A program made the position numbers and the translations under genes. The notes beneath the pieces are model-generated. The model was not told the DNA's origin. It was given only the letters and a program-made list of their open reading frames with translations, and made no database searches. Shown here piece by piece: positions 38,724 through 46,911 of a stretch of 64,000 nt of DNA. The stretch comes from Deinococcus psychrotolerans. GTDB taxonomy: Bacteria; Deinococcota; Deinococci; Deinococcales; Deinococcaceae. The stretch is taken from positions 822,501 to 886,500 of the forward strand of contig NZ_CP034183.1 of NCBI RefSeq assembly GCF_003860465.1, read 5' to 3'. Every line of letters begins with the position of its first letter. The first letter of the stretch is position 1.

Positions 38724-39446
38724 TTAGCTGGGCTTGTGGTGCTGCGCCGCGCCCGCTGAGCTCCCGTCTTCCGGTTCCTGCGCCAGCGCCTGAAACAGGG
38801 GGCGCAGCGACTGCATTTCCCGCGTCACACTGACCCACACCAACGAAATGTCGAGGCCGAAATAATCGTGGGCCACCAAATTTCTCACGTCGCGCAAAGT
38901 GGCCCAAGGAATCTCTGGGTGGGTGTCTTGCAGGCGCTGCGGTAAGTATTTGGTGGCCTCCCCTATGCGCAGCAGCCGCAGCAGCACGGCGTCGCGGGTC
39001 AGCGAATCGGCGCTGAAGCTCTCAAAGGTGTGGGCCGCCGTGTACTCCCGCAGGGCGTCTATGTCGCTGAGCAGTTCGTAGACGCGCCACTTCCAGCGCT
39101 TGTGGCCCCGTCTCGGCGGATGCAGCTTGGGATCGAGGGCGTCCACCGCGTCCAGTAGGACTTCGCGGCTCAGGGGGGGCTTGAGGGCCGCTTCGGTCAC
39201 GGCGTCGGTGCGGTAACCCAGCAGGTGTTCAAAAAAGTCGCGGGCGCGGGCCAGCGTCAGGAGTCCTGCGCCCGCTTCGAGGTCAAGCAGCACGTCCACA
39301 TCCGACTCGGCCCCAGCTTCTTGCCGCGCCACCGAGCCAAAAACCCGCACCCGCTCAACGCCCAAGTCCTGCCACTCGCTCCTGCGCTCACGGATGAGAG
39401 CCACCACCTCAGGCAACTCGGGGCGCGGCAGTCGTGAGTGCGTCAC
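38724..39446 (-). CDS. Single-chain MNT nucleotidyltransferase-HEPN protein
   Basis: The 240-residue protein joins two modules normally encoded by separate toxin-antitoxin genes. Residues about 10-110 are a minimal nucleotidyltransferase with G37-S38 and D49-x-D51 (FGSVARQEAGAESDVDVLLDL) and a likely third carboxylate at D81. Residues about 118-225 are a HEPN (DUF86) domain with R188-N-L-V-A-H193-D-Y195. In HepT-MntA systems the nucleotidyltransferase AMPylates the tyrosine of RX4HXY to silence the HEPN RNase; here this would be intramolecular. The GTG directly abuts the rdgB stop (TGAGTG), so it is coupled to rdgB. Confidence 0.85.
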   Translation of the reverse strand: MTHSRLPRPELPEVVALIRERRSEWQDLGVERVRVFGSVARQEAGAESDVDVLLDLEAGAGLLTLARARDFFEHLLGYRTDAVTEAALKPPLSREVLLDAVDALDPKLHPPRRGHKRWKWRVYELLSDIDALREYTAAHTFESFSADSLTRDAVLLRLLRIGEATKYLPQRLQDTHPEIPWATLRDVRNLVAHDYFGLDISLVWVSVTREMQSLRPLFQALAQEPEDGSSAGAAQHHKPS

Positions 39447-40082
39447 TCAGTTGACCTTGCTGCCAGTCGGACGCGGCGGCAGGCCGTGGGCGTGGGCTTT
39501 TTTGAGGGCGTCAAAGGCCTTGCCTCTATGGCCCACGGCGCGTTTTTCTTCCAAGCTGAGCTGCGCCATGCTGCGTCCATCCGGCAGCCCAAACAGCGGG
39601 TCGTAGCCGAAGCCACCTACCCCACGCGGGCCTTCCAAAAGTTGGCCGTCCACTTCTCCCCGGTACTCCTCGATGTGGCCATCCGGGTAAGCCAGCACCA
39701 GCACGCTGATGAATTTGGCGCGGCGGTCTTGGACGTTGCGGGTGCGCTCCAGCAAATACAAATTGCGTTCATGGTCGTCTTTGCGGTTACCGAAACGGGC
39801 GCTGTACAGGCCCGGTTCACCGCCCAGAGCGGCCACTTCCAGCCCCGAATCGTCGGCCAGCGCGGGCAGCCCAGTATGCAGAGAAGCAGCAGCCGCCTTG
39901 ATCATGGCGTTTTCAGCGTAGGTGCTGCCGGTTTCTTCGGGCAAGCTGTAATCGCCCAACGGCTCAAGCTGCCAGCCGAGGCCGGAAAGTGCTTCTTCAA
40001 ATTCAACGACTTTGCCGAGGTTGCTGGTGGCCACCACCACGCGCAAGGGAGGTTGGGACAGTTCTGGGTTGGATGGACTCAT
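39447..40082 (-). CDS. rdgB: Non-canonical purine NTP pyrophosphatase, RdgB/HAM1 family
   Basis: The 211-residue enzyme removes ITP, dITP and XTP from the nucleotide pool. Motifs: VVVATSNLGKVVEFEEAL at the start, GSTYAENAMIKA, the catalytic LADDSGLEVAALGGEPG and the C-terminal GYDPLF with GHRGKAFDAL. I chose the ATG at 40082 because TACACT (40089-40094) lies 6 nt upstream. Its stop abuts the GTG of the MNT-HEPN gene. Confidence 0.94.
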   Translation of the reverse strand: MSPSNPELSQPPLRVVVATSNLGKVVEFEEALSGLGWQLEPLGDYSLPEETGSTYAENAMIKAAAASLHTGLPALADDSGLEVAALGGEPGLYSARFGNRKDDHERNLYLLERTRNVQDRRAKFISVLVLAYPDGHIEEYRGEVDGQLLEGPRGVGGFGYDPLFGLPDGRSMAQLSLEEKRAVGHRGKAFDALKKAHAHGLPPRPTGSKVN

Positions 40083-40133
40083 GCGCTTAGTGTAAGGCCC
40101 GCCGCTGATCGACAAGGGCCAAGTTTCTCACAT

Positions 40134-40946
40134 CTAGCGCTCAGCTTCGCCCTTGACCTTTTGCCCACTCACCCGCATCTCGGCCGGCTGCAAGTCGTCA
40201 GCCTCGCCGTACTTGACGCTGAGGTAACGACGTCCAGCTTCCAGCTTGCGGGTGTGCTGCTGGGCCTGCGCGTCGCTGATAGACCGCATCCGGCGCTCGA
40301 TCAGGGTCAGTTGCTCGGAGAGCAGCACTTCGCCGTAAGCCAGGCCCGAACCCGTCACCCGCAGGTCTTGGTAAGCCGAGAGCGCGGTGGGCAAATCATC
40401 GTCGGCCGCTTGGCGGGCGTCATGGGCCTCGCGGGTCAGCACCCCGCCAGCCGCCGTGGCCCGCAGCGCGTCGCGGATGGCGGTGGCCGAAGCGTTGAGC
40501 TTTTGGCGTAGCGGCGCACTCAGGCTTGCGCCCGCTTTGAGGGTCAGGTGAGCCAGCTTTTGAATGCGCTCGGCTTCCAAGGTGGCAAATTCGGTGCCCA
40601 CATCACTGCGGGGCAATGCCGCGCCGCCACTCCGCAGCACCGCCGCTTGCCGGGTTTGCCGCCGAAACTTGCCAAAGGCCAGCACCACGCCCGCAATGGC
40701 CAGAAGCATCAACAGCGTGGCCACCAAGCTGCCTTTGATGCCAGCAAGAATTAAGCAGATCAGCAGCACGGCAATCAGTCCGAGGCTCAGCGCCCCCACC
40801 ACGATCAATCCCAGCGTGTCTCCGGCGCGGCCTGCTAGGTAAGCGGCTTGGCCAGCAATTGAAGTGGGCTTGCCGCCGCTGAGCCACTGCTGGTCGGGCC
40901 ACTGCTGATCGTCTGAAGTTGGGCGCGGTGAAGGAGAAAGTGACAT
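40134..40946 (-). CDS. Membrane protein of unknown function
   Basis: The 270-residue product has a Pro/Gln-rich N-terminus, two adjacent membrane segments (LGLIVVGALSLGLIAVLLICLILAG split as one, and ATLLMLLAIAGVVLAFG), then a helical cytoplasmic or extracellular part with Ala, Arg and Asp-rich heptad-like stretches. The ATG at 40946 has GGAG nearby; the longer frame to 41090 is less convincing. I do not recognise a family. Confidence 0.65.
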   Translation of the reverse strand: MSLSPSPRPTSDDQQWPDQQWLSGGKPTSIAGQAAYLAGRAGDTLGLIVVGALSLGLIAVLLICLILAGIKGSLVATLLMLLAIAGVVLAFGKFRRQTRQAAVLRSGGAALPRSDVGTEFATLEAERIQKLAHLTLKAGASLSAPLRQKLNASATAIRDALRATAAGGVLTREAHDARQAADDDLPTALSAYQDLRVTGSGLAYGEVLLSEQLTLIERRMRSISDAQAQQHTRKLEAGRRYLSVKYGEADDLQPAEMRVSGQKVKGEAER

Positions 40947-41014
40947 GTAAACGCTCCGCTGAGAAGTGAGAGAAGAAAATTTGCCGAGCTGCCGAGAACC
41001 ACTCAAATCCATGT

Positions 41015-41608
41015 TCAGAGTACGCCCCCAACCTGAGGAGAGTTCCCGCTTCCTGCACCTTTCTTGAGCTGCTCGGCCAAAGCCTGCCAAGGTTCAAGCT
41101 GAAAATAAGTGTGGCCCAGCGGGCTGGTACTCGGCAGCACCCAGACTTCAGCTCCCTCCAGTCGCTCGGCTCGCGGGCCATACGGCAGCTTGCCTGTGGG
41201 CAGGCCCAGCACCTGACTGGCTCCGCGCTTGCTGGTAAAGGCCACCACTTGGGGGCTGTAGTAGGCAATCCGGGCACGCAACTCGGTGGGTTCCCACGCC
41301 TCTGAGGGCAAGCTGGCGTCCACGCCGCTGTGCTTTTTGGCCACGTCGGTCAGGCCGATGCCAAGCGCCAGCAAAGCCGGAAACTCCTGCGGCTTAAAGA
41401 GGTGCGGCGTCAGGCCCACTTCAAACAGCACCCGCCAGAACTTGTTTTGTGGATTGGCGTAGTAAGCACCTGCTGCGGCGCTGATGCGGCTGGGCGCGGT
41501 GCCGATCAGAACCAGCTTGAGGCCGTGCGCGAGCAAGTCGGGCACCAGGTGGCCCGCGCCGGACGGCTTAGGCCCGTGCTCCGGCTCAGTCGTCGCTGTA
41601 GCGCTCAT
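41015..41608 (-). CDS. mug: Mug-like mismatch-specific uracil-DNA glycosylase
   Basis: The 197-residue protein resembles the Mug/TDG branch of uracil-DNA glycosylases: LVLIGTAPSRISAAAGAYYANPQNKFWRVL (motif 1 region, quoted here in two parts as GTAPSRISAAAGAYY and ANPQNKFWRVL), GIGLTDVAKK, and a C-terminal LPSTSPLGHTYF (motif 2 region). It should remove uracil or damaged bases opposite guanine. Start at 41608, overlapping the oxidoreductase gene by 23 nt. D. radiodurans encodes a Mug of this type. Confidence 0.82.
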   Translation of the reverse strand: MSATATTEPEHGPKPSGAGHLVPDLLAHGLKLVLIGTAPSRISAAAGAYYANPQNKFWRVLFEVGLTPHLFKPQEFPALLALGIGLTDVAKKHSGVDASLPSEAWEPTELRARIAYYSPQVVAFTSKRGASQVLGLPTGKLPYGPRAERLEGAEVWVLPSTSPLGHTYFQLEPWQALAEQLKKGAGSGNSPQVGGVL

Positions 41609-42182
41609 CTTTGAAGGGATCTCCGCGCATGTGATAGCCGTTGCGCTCCCAAAAGCCGGGGGCGTCGGCGCTGATAAATTCCAGGCCGCTGATCCATTTG
41701 GCACTCTTCCAGAAATACAGGTGCGGCACCACCAATCTCAGCGGGCCGCCGTGCTCGGTTTCCAGCGGCTTGTCGTCAAAGCGGTAGGCCAGCAAGTTTT
41801 CAGGACGCACGAAGTCGTCTAGGCTCAGGTTGGTGGTGTAGCCGCCCACCGAATGAATCATCACGTGACTGGCTTCCGGCTTCAGGCTCAGCAGCGGCAT
41901 GATGTCGGTTACGCGGATGCCTGTCCAGGTGGTGTCGAGTTTGCTCCAGTGGGTGACGCAGTGGATGTCATAGGTCAGGGTGGTTTGCGGCAGGGCACGC
42001 AGCTGCGGCCATGAGAACTCCCTCGCCTCGGCCAAGCCGGATATTTTAAGGGTGGCGTCTTCCAGCTTGTAGCGCGGCGCGGGGCCGTAGGTCAGCACGG
42101 GGAACCGGCTGGTCAGGCTTTGGCCGGGGGGCACACGCCCGTTCATATCATCGGCGGGTTTCTTGAAAAATTTGCCAAGCAT
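41586..42182 (-). CDS. Sulfite oxidase-family molybdopterin oxidoreductase
   Basis: The 198-residue protein is a bare molybdopterin-binding domain: RVPPGQSLTSRFPVLTYG, then DIHCVTHWSKLDTTW with the Mo-ligand cysteine, and VPHLYFWKSAKWISGLEF. Neither a heme domain nor a TAT signal is seen, so it is probably cytoplasmic or anchored by a partner. It resembles YuiH-like proteins. The start is taken at MLGKFFKKPADD (42182), the common N-terminus; an ATG at 42266 adds 28 basic residues and cannot be excluded. moaC in this window belongs to its cofactor pathway. Confidence 0.85.
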   Translation of the reverse strand: MLGKFFKKPADDMNGRVPPGQSLTSRFPVLTYGPAPRYKLEDATLKISGLAEAREFSWPQLRALPQTTLTYDIHCVTHWSKLDTTWTGIRVTDIMPLLSLKPEASHVMIHSVGGYTTNLSLDDFVRPENLLAYRFDDKPLETEHGGPLRLVVPHLYFWKSAKWISGLEFISADAPGFWERNGYHMRGDPFKDERYSDD

Positions 42183-42337
42183 ACCGCCATTTGAGCGCCC
42201 GCCGCGCCGCCCTTTGGTAAGCCGCCTCGCCTTCGCCGTGCCAGACGGGGTTAATCTCAAGTTCATTTCATGCCTGCTTCATGTCTGCTTAAGGCGCTAT
42301 CACGTTCAAGTCAGCTTGAAGCGGCAAAGTGAGGGAG

Positions 42338-42904
42338 ATGAAGCAGATCAATAAGGGACTTTTGGGACTGATCGGCGCGGCTACGCTGCTCTCGGCTTGT
42401 AGCGTCACCGTGACCCCAGCGCCCAATGGGGGCGGCAGTTCGGTGACTTTGAACGCCGTTACTTCATACAACAGCGAATACACGCTGGCCAGCAGCACAG
42501 TGGATCAAAATGGGCGGACGTTGGCGGCGGGAACGAACGTTATTTGCGACGACCGAAATACGCAACTGCAAGTCGGCGTCAGTTGGACAGGGGGCTTACA
42601 GCGCATCGGGATTCAGTTTACGGGCGTGAAATACGGCCAAACCACCAAACAACGTATTTTTGGTGACCGCTACAGCTCTCCCGATTATTCGGGCAATGGA
42701 CTGGCCACCATTACTATTGGGTCGGGCGTCGCTCCGCTTAAAGTCAGCAGCGGCCTGAGCGCCCAAAGCATCGTCCCCACGCCGATCAATACCACTTACG
42801 TGAAGGGTTACACCTACGTTCAGGCCATTGGCGAAGATCAAAATGGAAACGTCAGCAACGTCGTCGAAAGCGTGACAGCCATTCCAGTTGTCAACTGCTC
42901 GTAA
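42338..42904 (+). CDS. Lipoprotein of unknown function, paralogue 1
   Basis: The 188-residue protein has a lipoprotein signal (LLGLIGAATLLSAC|S) and a Ser/Thr/Gly-rich beta-type body with two conserved cysteines (NVICDDRN near residue 66 and VVNCS at the end). The same two-cysteine layout occurs in the next gene, so the two are paralogues. A possible RBS GAGGGAG touches the ATG; a GTG at 42329 is an alternative start. No family is recognised. Confidence 0.72.
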   Translation: MKQINKGLLGLIGAATLLSACSVTVTPAPNGGGSSVTLNAVTSYNSEYTLASSTVDQNGRTLAAGTNVICDDRNTQLQVGVSWTGGLQRIGIQFTGVKYGQTTKQRIFGDRYSSPDYSGNGLATITIGSGVAPLKVSSGLSAQSIVPTPINTTYVKGYTYVQAIGEDQNGNVSNVVESVTAIPVVNCS

Positions 42905-42954
42905 ACTTTTCGGCACTCCGCCTCTCTCAAGCTCAACTTTTCAAGGAGAACACC

Positions 42955-43551
42955 ATGAAACTCAACGCCAAAATGCTCTTGCCCGCCCTCGCATTACCCC
43001 TCCTCCTCGCCGCCTGCGGAAGCGCCAGCACCGGCTCCGGCACGGTCAAATTTAACGACTTGAAAACTGAGTACAGAGACGCAAATGGCAAGTACGTGGC
43101 CTGCGACAACACCATCAATCAAGATGGCAGCACCACCACCATTACCAACGTGGGCGTCTATTACACCGCTTCGGGCACTGTCTCCAGCGTGGGAATCAAT
43201 TTGTTGGGTAATACGGGCAGCACCTATGACGCCAACTACAGCGCAACCGTTCAGGGCAGCAATTTACAAAGCATCGGCGGCAATGACTTCAAAACCATCT
43301 TCACAGCGAACTCGTCCGACGGCCTTCTGCCTCAGGCGATTGTGGTCAAGCCGAACGCCAACGTTAACATCAAGACGGTCACGGCGAGCAACCGCGCTGG
43401 CGGTGCCAACAGTGGCAGCGGCTTCTATGCCAAGCTGACCATCAACGGCAATGGTCAGACCGCCAGCACCAACAGCAACTCGGCTTTGCTGCCTTCCATT
43501 CCGGTGTACGTTAACTGCACCGTGACTGCTGTAACTGGGGATAAACTCTAA
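42955..43551 (+). CDS. Lipoprotein of unknown function, paralogue 2
   Basis: The 198-residue protein has a lipobox (LPLLLAAC|G), an RBS AAGGAG before the ATG and the same cysteine pair as its neighbour (YVACDNTI and VYVNCTVTAV). The body is Asn/Ser/Thr/Gly-rich, typical of exported beta proteins. It follows the first paralogue after 50 nt and ends before a clear terminator, so both probably come from one mRNA. Confidence 0.75.
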   Translation: MKLNAKMLLPALALPLLLAACGSASTGSGTVKFNDLKTEYRDANGKYVACDNTINQDGSTTTITNVGVYYTASGTVSSVGINLLGNTGSTYDANYSATVQGSNLQSIGGNDFKTIFTANSSDGLLPQAIVVKPNANVNIKTVTASNRAGGANSGSGFYAKLTINGNGQTASTNSNSALLPSIPVYVNCTVTAVTGDKL

Positions 43552-43570
43552 GCCCTCAACATTTCATCTG

Positions 43571-43593
43571 CCGCCCATCGTGGGCGGTTTTTT
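43571..43593 (+). terminator. Intrinsic terminator after the lipoprotein pair
   Basis: CCGCCCA (43571-43577), loop TCG, TGGGCGG (43581-43587), then six T. Confidence 0.92.
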
Positions 43594-43638
43594 CGTTCTG
43601 CTCCCCCACCGCCGCCGCACGCTACACTACACCTCAAG

Positions 43639-44082
43639 ATGTCCAACTCAAATACCGCCTCCAAAGACGCGCTCTACTCTTCGTGGCTCACTTTGCTGTC
43701 GTGGCTGGAACAAGAAGCGGCCCCGCGCGGCCTGACGCTAAGCAAAGTCGCCGACTTCCCCGATTACATCTACCGCATGGAGCGGCCCTACGATCTGCCC
43801 ACTACCATCATGAGTGTCAGCCTCAACCGGCCCGACATGCACTCGCCGCAGGATCAATCGTCATCGGGCACTGCGCAACTGGGAACTGGACAAGCGCTGT
43901 TCTTGGCAGCAGTCAGCCCAAGGCACGTGGATCTGGGCGGGGTATCGCTGAGGGTCATGGGCGGCAGCAAGCACTGGCACCTTCACGCCCATGACGGCCA
44001 CCTGCTGGAAGGCAAACGGCCCTTCACGCGGGCGCGGCTCTCCAACATCCTCGACGGCGTGCAAGAAGGTCTAGAAGCCTAA
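43639..44082 (+). CDS. Protein of unknown function
   Basis: The 147-residue soluble protein (WLTLLSWLEQEAAPRGLTL..., IYRMERPYDLPTTIMSVSL, GKRPFTRARLSNILDGVQ) is not one I recognise. TACACT at 43623-43628 lies 10 nt before the ATG. It stands between terminated units and is probably monocistronic. A histidine cluster (KHWHLHAHDGHL) near residue 117 is notable. Confidence 0.65.
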   Translation: MSNSNTASKDALYSSWLTLLSWLEQEAAPRGLTLSKVADFPDYIYRMERPYDLPTTIMSVSLNRPDMHSPQDQSSSGTAQLGTGQALFLAAVSPRHVDLGGVSLRVMGGSKHWHLHAHDGHLLEGKRPFTRARLSNILDGVQEGLEA

Positions 44083-44320
44083 AATTGATTCTCCCCACGC
44101 GGAGAGAGAAATTTAAAACACAACGCAGGGCTGGGAGCAAAAGTAAGGAAAAGACGTAGCGCAGTTGAATGCGGTAGCGTTAGCCATCGCCGTGCCAATT
44201 CGCGCGAGCAGAATATTTCCGGCCCAAGCAGTCGAGCAAGTTTTCCAGTTGGCCCTCCAATTTCGACCTTCGCCTCACGCCTGCGCCCAACAGAGTGGGG
44301 CCGCTATACTGGAAGTTCTT

Positions 44321-44791
44321 ATGACCAGAGCCAAGATTCCCATGACCAAGCGCGGGCACGACAAGCTTGCCGAAACCCTCAACCACCTCAAGACCACCCG
44401 CCGCGAACAGATCAGCGAGTACATGGGCAGCGCTCTTGCCGACGGCGACTTGCGCGAAAGTGCCGCTTACGACGAAGCCAGAATGCAGCAGTCTGAAAAC
44501 GAGTCGCGGATTATCGAATTGGAAGACCAGTTGGAACGTGCCCAGATTATTGAAGAAAACGCCCAAAACGGCGTGGGGCTCGGCGCAAAAATCAAAGTCA
44601 AGGACGAGCGCGGCACTGAACGCAGCTTTGAGATTGTCGGCACGTATGAAGTGGATGTCCTCAAGGGGCGCATCAGCGATCAGTCGCCGATTGGGCAAGC
44701 CCTGACTGGTTGCCGCCCAGGCGACACGGTGACGGTGCCGCTTCCCAAGGGCAGTGCCAAATTTACCTTGCTGGAAGTGACTTACGAATAA
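44321..44791 (+). CDS. greA: Transcription elongation factor GreA
   Basis: The 156-residue factor rescues backtracked RNA polymerase. The N-terminal coiled coil begins KIPMTKRGHDKLAETLNHLK and carries the acidic tip DGDLRESAAYDEAR, where D and E match GreA, not the Asp-rich tip of the inhibitory Gfh1 of Thermus. The C-terminal globular domain ends SPIGQALTGCRPGDTVTV. TATACT (44305-44310) lies 10 nt before the ATG at 44321. The longer frame from 44165 crosses this promoter. Confidence 0.94.
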   Translation: MTRAKIPMTKRGHDKLAETLNHLKTTRREQISEYMGSALADGDLRESAAYDEARMQQSENESRIIELEDQLERAQIIEENAQNGVGLGAKIKVKDERGTERSFEIVGTYEVDVLKGRISDQSPIGQALTGCRPGDTVTVPLPKGSAKFTLLEVTYE

Positions 44792-44808
44792 AACCTGGTG
44801 AACTCACC

Positions 44809-44847
44809 AAAAACCGCACCTTCTTAGATGAGAAAGGCGCGGCTTTT
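44809..44847 (+). terminator. Probable terminator after greA
   Basis: AAAAACCGCACCTT (44809-44822) pairs with AAGGCGCGGCTTTT (44834-44847) at 12 of 14 positions, with a T-rich right end. Confidence 0.55.
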
Positions 44848-44869
44848 GGTGGTGGGCAGACAAACAAGG

Positions 44870-44986
44870 CTAGGCCCGCATCCGTAAGGGTTCGTCACGA
44901 CGTAAAAAAGCGGCGGCCCCCGCAATAGCCAATAGAGCGAGGTTCAGAGCAAGCCAGAGGCTCAACAACACCACGATGAGATTCAT
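44870..44986 (-). CDS. 38-residue single-span membrane peptide
   Basis: On the minus strand an ATG at 44986 opens a 39-codon frame ending in TAG at 44870. The peptide is a hydrophobic helix (NLIVVLLSLWLALNLALLAI) followed by GAAAF and a basic-acidic tail (LRRDEPLRMRA), a typical single-pass microprotein. A TACAAT -10 box lies at 44998-45003, 11 nt before the ATG. No RBS is seen, so translation is probably leaderless or nearly so. It is absent from usual gene calls because of its size. Function unknown. Confidence 0.55.
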   Translation of the reverse strand: MNLIVVLLSLWLALNLALLAIAGAAAFLRRDEPLRMRA

Positions 44987-44997
44987 TTAGGTTTTTT

Positions 44998-45003
44998 ATT
45001 GTA
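44998..45003 (-). promoter_or_regulatory. -10 box of the 38-residue membrane peptide gene
   Basis: TACAAT on the minus strand, one base from TATAAT. No good -35 is visible at 16-18 nt upstream. Confidence 0.5.
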
Positions 45004-45070
45004 CAGCTCATCTTGAGTCAGGTTTGTAAAAAACCAGACAAATGATGAAAGGGGCTAGCAGAGCGGTGTT

Positions 45071-45838
45071 CTACGCTTCAGCCACCAGCGTTGCCGCCAC
45101 TTCAGCCAGCAGGTCAGGCCGGAAGCGCTGACCGGTGGCATGTTCAAGCTGCCGCGCCAGCACGCGGGCTGGAAAGTCCGGAAGGCTGAGTAAGGTGGCT
45201 CCCACCCGCTGCACTTCGCGGCCCGCTTTGCCGCTCAAGTCAAGGACGGTGTGGTAAGGCTGTACCAGATGGCTCGGCAAAGTGCCGCCCGTGATGACCA
45301 AGAAGTCGGCCTTTTCAGCGAGGCCGCGCAGGGCGGCGTCTTGGCGGGTCAGAGCGAAAGCCGCCAGACCCGCTGGCAGATCACGCGACATCGCTTCGGC
45401 TTCGCGGTGCGAGTCGGCAACCACCGTGATGGCCTTGAAGCCCATACGGGCCAGCCCCAGTCCCAAGCGTAAATCGGCAGCCGAGCCGATCAGGACGGCG
45501 TGCGCTCCTCTAGCGGCGTAACTGCTTTCCTGCACGGCGCTCAGCAGCGCTTCGGGAGCGGCGTAGGTGCCGCGCGGCCCGCCGGTAAAGGCCAGCGCGT
45601 CGGTCAGTCCGGCGCGGCGGGCATCGGGGTCAAGCTGGACTTGCTCGGCGGCTTGGGCCTGCAAGCTGGGATGCAGCAGCGCTCCGGCAAAGCCCAGCGC
45701 TTCGCAGGCGCTCAGCACTTCCGGCAAAGGCGCGGCAGGCACACCGAGCGTCACCAAGCCGAATTCACGCAGGGCGCGGGCAGCAGCGGCAGAGTAGCCG
45801 ATCAGCGCCAGAGCGCTCTCGCCTTGCACTGGGGCCAT
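45071..45838 (-). CDS. Shikimate dehydrogenase-like protein
   Basis: The 255-residue protein has an AroE-like plan: an N-terminal substrate-type domain (LREFGLVTLGVPAAPLPEVL, CEALGFAGALLHPS) and a nucleotide-binding part (AVLIGSAADLRLGLGLARMGF, ITVVADSHREAEAM). The catalytic lysine of the NVTxPxK motif is not apparent and the glycine loop GSAADLRLG is atypical, so activity as shikimate dehydrogenase is doubtful. Its ATG overlaps the femX stop (TAATG), so the two are coupled. Confidence 0.6.
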   Translation of the reverse strand: MAPVQGESALALIGYSAAAARALREFGLVTLGVPAAPLPEVLSACEALGFAGALLHPSLQAQAAEQVQLDPDARRAGLTDALAFTGGPRGTYAAPEALLSAVQESSYAARGAHAVLIGSAADLRLGLGLARMGFKAITVVADSHREAEAMSRDLPAGLAAFALTRQDAALRGLAEKADFLVITGGTLPSHLVQPYHTVLDLSGKAGREVQRVGATLLSLPDFPARVLARQLEHATGQRFRPDLLAEVAATLVAEA

Positions 45839-46911
45839 TACAACACGTCCTCGGCGCTGCCGCGTTTGCGGAGGTTGTTTTGGGTTTTGCGCCAGCGCAG
45901 GCCGCGCACGATCAACGGAGCCAGCGGGCTGAGCGGCAGTTCGTAGCCGGGAAACCAGACTTTTTCGCCGCCGAAGTTTTCTTTCATGCGGTAGACCCCG
46001 AAGCTGTGCTTACCTTCATCGAGCTTACGCGGAATGCCCCAGAAATCAAAGCTGCGGTAGCCGCGCTGCTGGGCGTCTTGCATCGCGCCCCAGTAAAAGG
46101 CAGTGGGGGCTTTGGCGTCTTTGCGCTCAGCGCCCTCAGCGCCGCTGCCCTCAGCAGGCCGGTCATCTTTGATGCTGCCGCCGAACAAGTAATTGGTGAT
46201 CGCGCCCATCGCCAGGAAAAAGCCCCCCGCCAGCGCCCGCCCATCGTGCCGTGCCAGCACGATGTAAGCGTCACCGCCGCCACTGGCCCCCGAGCGCAAC
46301 ATGGTCAGGTAGTACGGTTTGGGAAACGCGCCGAGCTGGGCACGTTCGTTGGTGGCGGTAAAGATCGTCCAGAACTCCTCGAACAACTCCTCGCCGCCCG
46401 ACACCACTTCCACCCCAAATTTCTGAGCGGTCTTGACATTGCGCCGCGCCATGCTGTGCAAGTTGCTGAGCAGCTCAGCAGGCGGGCGCATCAGATTAAC
46501 GGTAATGGTGTGTTCGGGCTGCTCAGCTTCGGTGCGCCGCCAAGGGCCAATCTGTTCGGGAATCAATTCGGGGGTGCGGGCAAACGGCGGCTCGATTTTG
46601 ATGAGGGTGTCGGTGGGCCGCGCCAGTTTGCGCAGGGCAGGCGCGAGGTCGGGAAGCTGGGCCATACTGCTCAGCACCGGGCCGCGCGGCGCGTAGAGCA
46701 AATCGAAACCCGGCACCAACCGCTTGCGGATCAGTTGAAGCGCTCCGACAATTTGCCCCTGATCTTGGATGAAGTAGCGCGTCGGCACCTGGCCGAGTTC
46801 GCGGCGGGCCTCACCGTAGCCCCAGCCTTGCAAGGCGCTGGTGACAGGCAGGCGGGCCACCACTTCGTCGTAAGCGCGGGCGTCTTGGGTGGGAAGTAAC
46901 TCTAAAGGCAC
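45838..46911 (-). CDS. FemAB/FemX-family peptidyltransferase
   Basis: The 357-residue protein has the double-GNAT FemX layout: VTSALQGWGYGEARRELG, KIEPPFARTPE, SMARRNVKTAQKFGVEV, and the C-terminal YWGAMQDAQQRGYRSFDFWG with HSFGVYRMKENFGG. These enzymes add amino acids from aminoacyl-tRNA to lipid II; Deinococcus wall cross-bridges contain glycine. A low-complexity charged insert sits near residue 260 (AEGSGAEGAERKDAKA). The GTG at 46911 has TACAAT (46919-46924) 7 nt upstream; the longer frame is rejected. Confidence 0.9.
   Translation of the reverse strand: MPLELLPTQDARAYDEVVARLPVTSALQGWGYGEARRELGQVPTRYFIQDQGQIVGALQLIRKRLVPGFDLLYAPRGPVLSSMAQLPDLAPALRKLARPTDTLIKIEPPFARTPELIPEQIGPWRRTEAEQPEHTITVNLMRPPAELLSNLHSMARRNVKTAQKFGVEVVSGGEELFEEFWTIFTATNERAQLGAFPKPYYLTMLRSGASGGGDAYIVLARHDGRALAGGFFLAMGAITNYLFGGSIKDDRPAEGSGAEGAERKDAKAPTAFYWGAMQDAQQRGYRSFDFWGIPRKLDEGKHSFGVYRMKENFGGEKVWFPGYELPLSPLAPLIVRGLRWRKTQNNLRKRGSAEDVL

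Noticed and set aside
39438..40511. 357-codon plus-strand frame across rdgB and the membrane-protein gene
   Set aside because: Shadow of two minus-strand genes; crosses the gap and the leaderless promoter of rdgB.
45441..45456. Possible fourth copy of the CCCCATACGGGTGC repeat core
   Set aside because: Only about 10 matching bases, inside the coding sequence of the AroE-like gene, with no flanking stem; likely chance.
45880..46899. 339-codon plus-strand frame over femX
   Set aside because: Antisense to FemX, which shows clear family motifs and a promoter on the minus strand.
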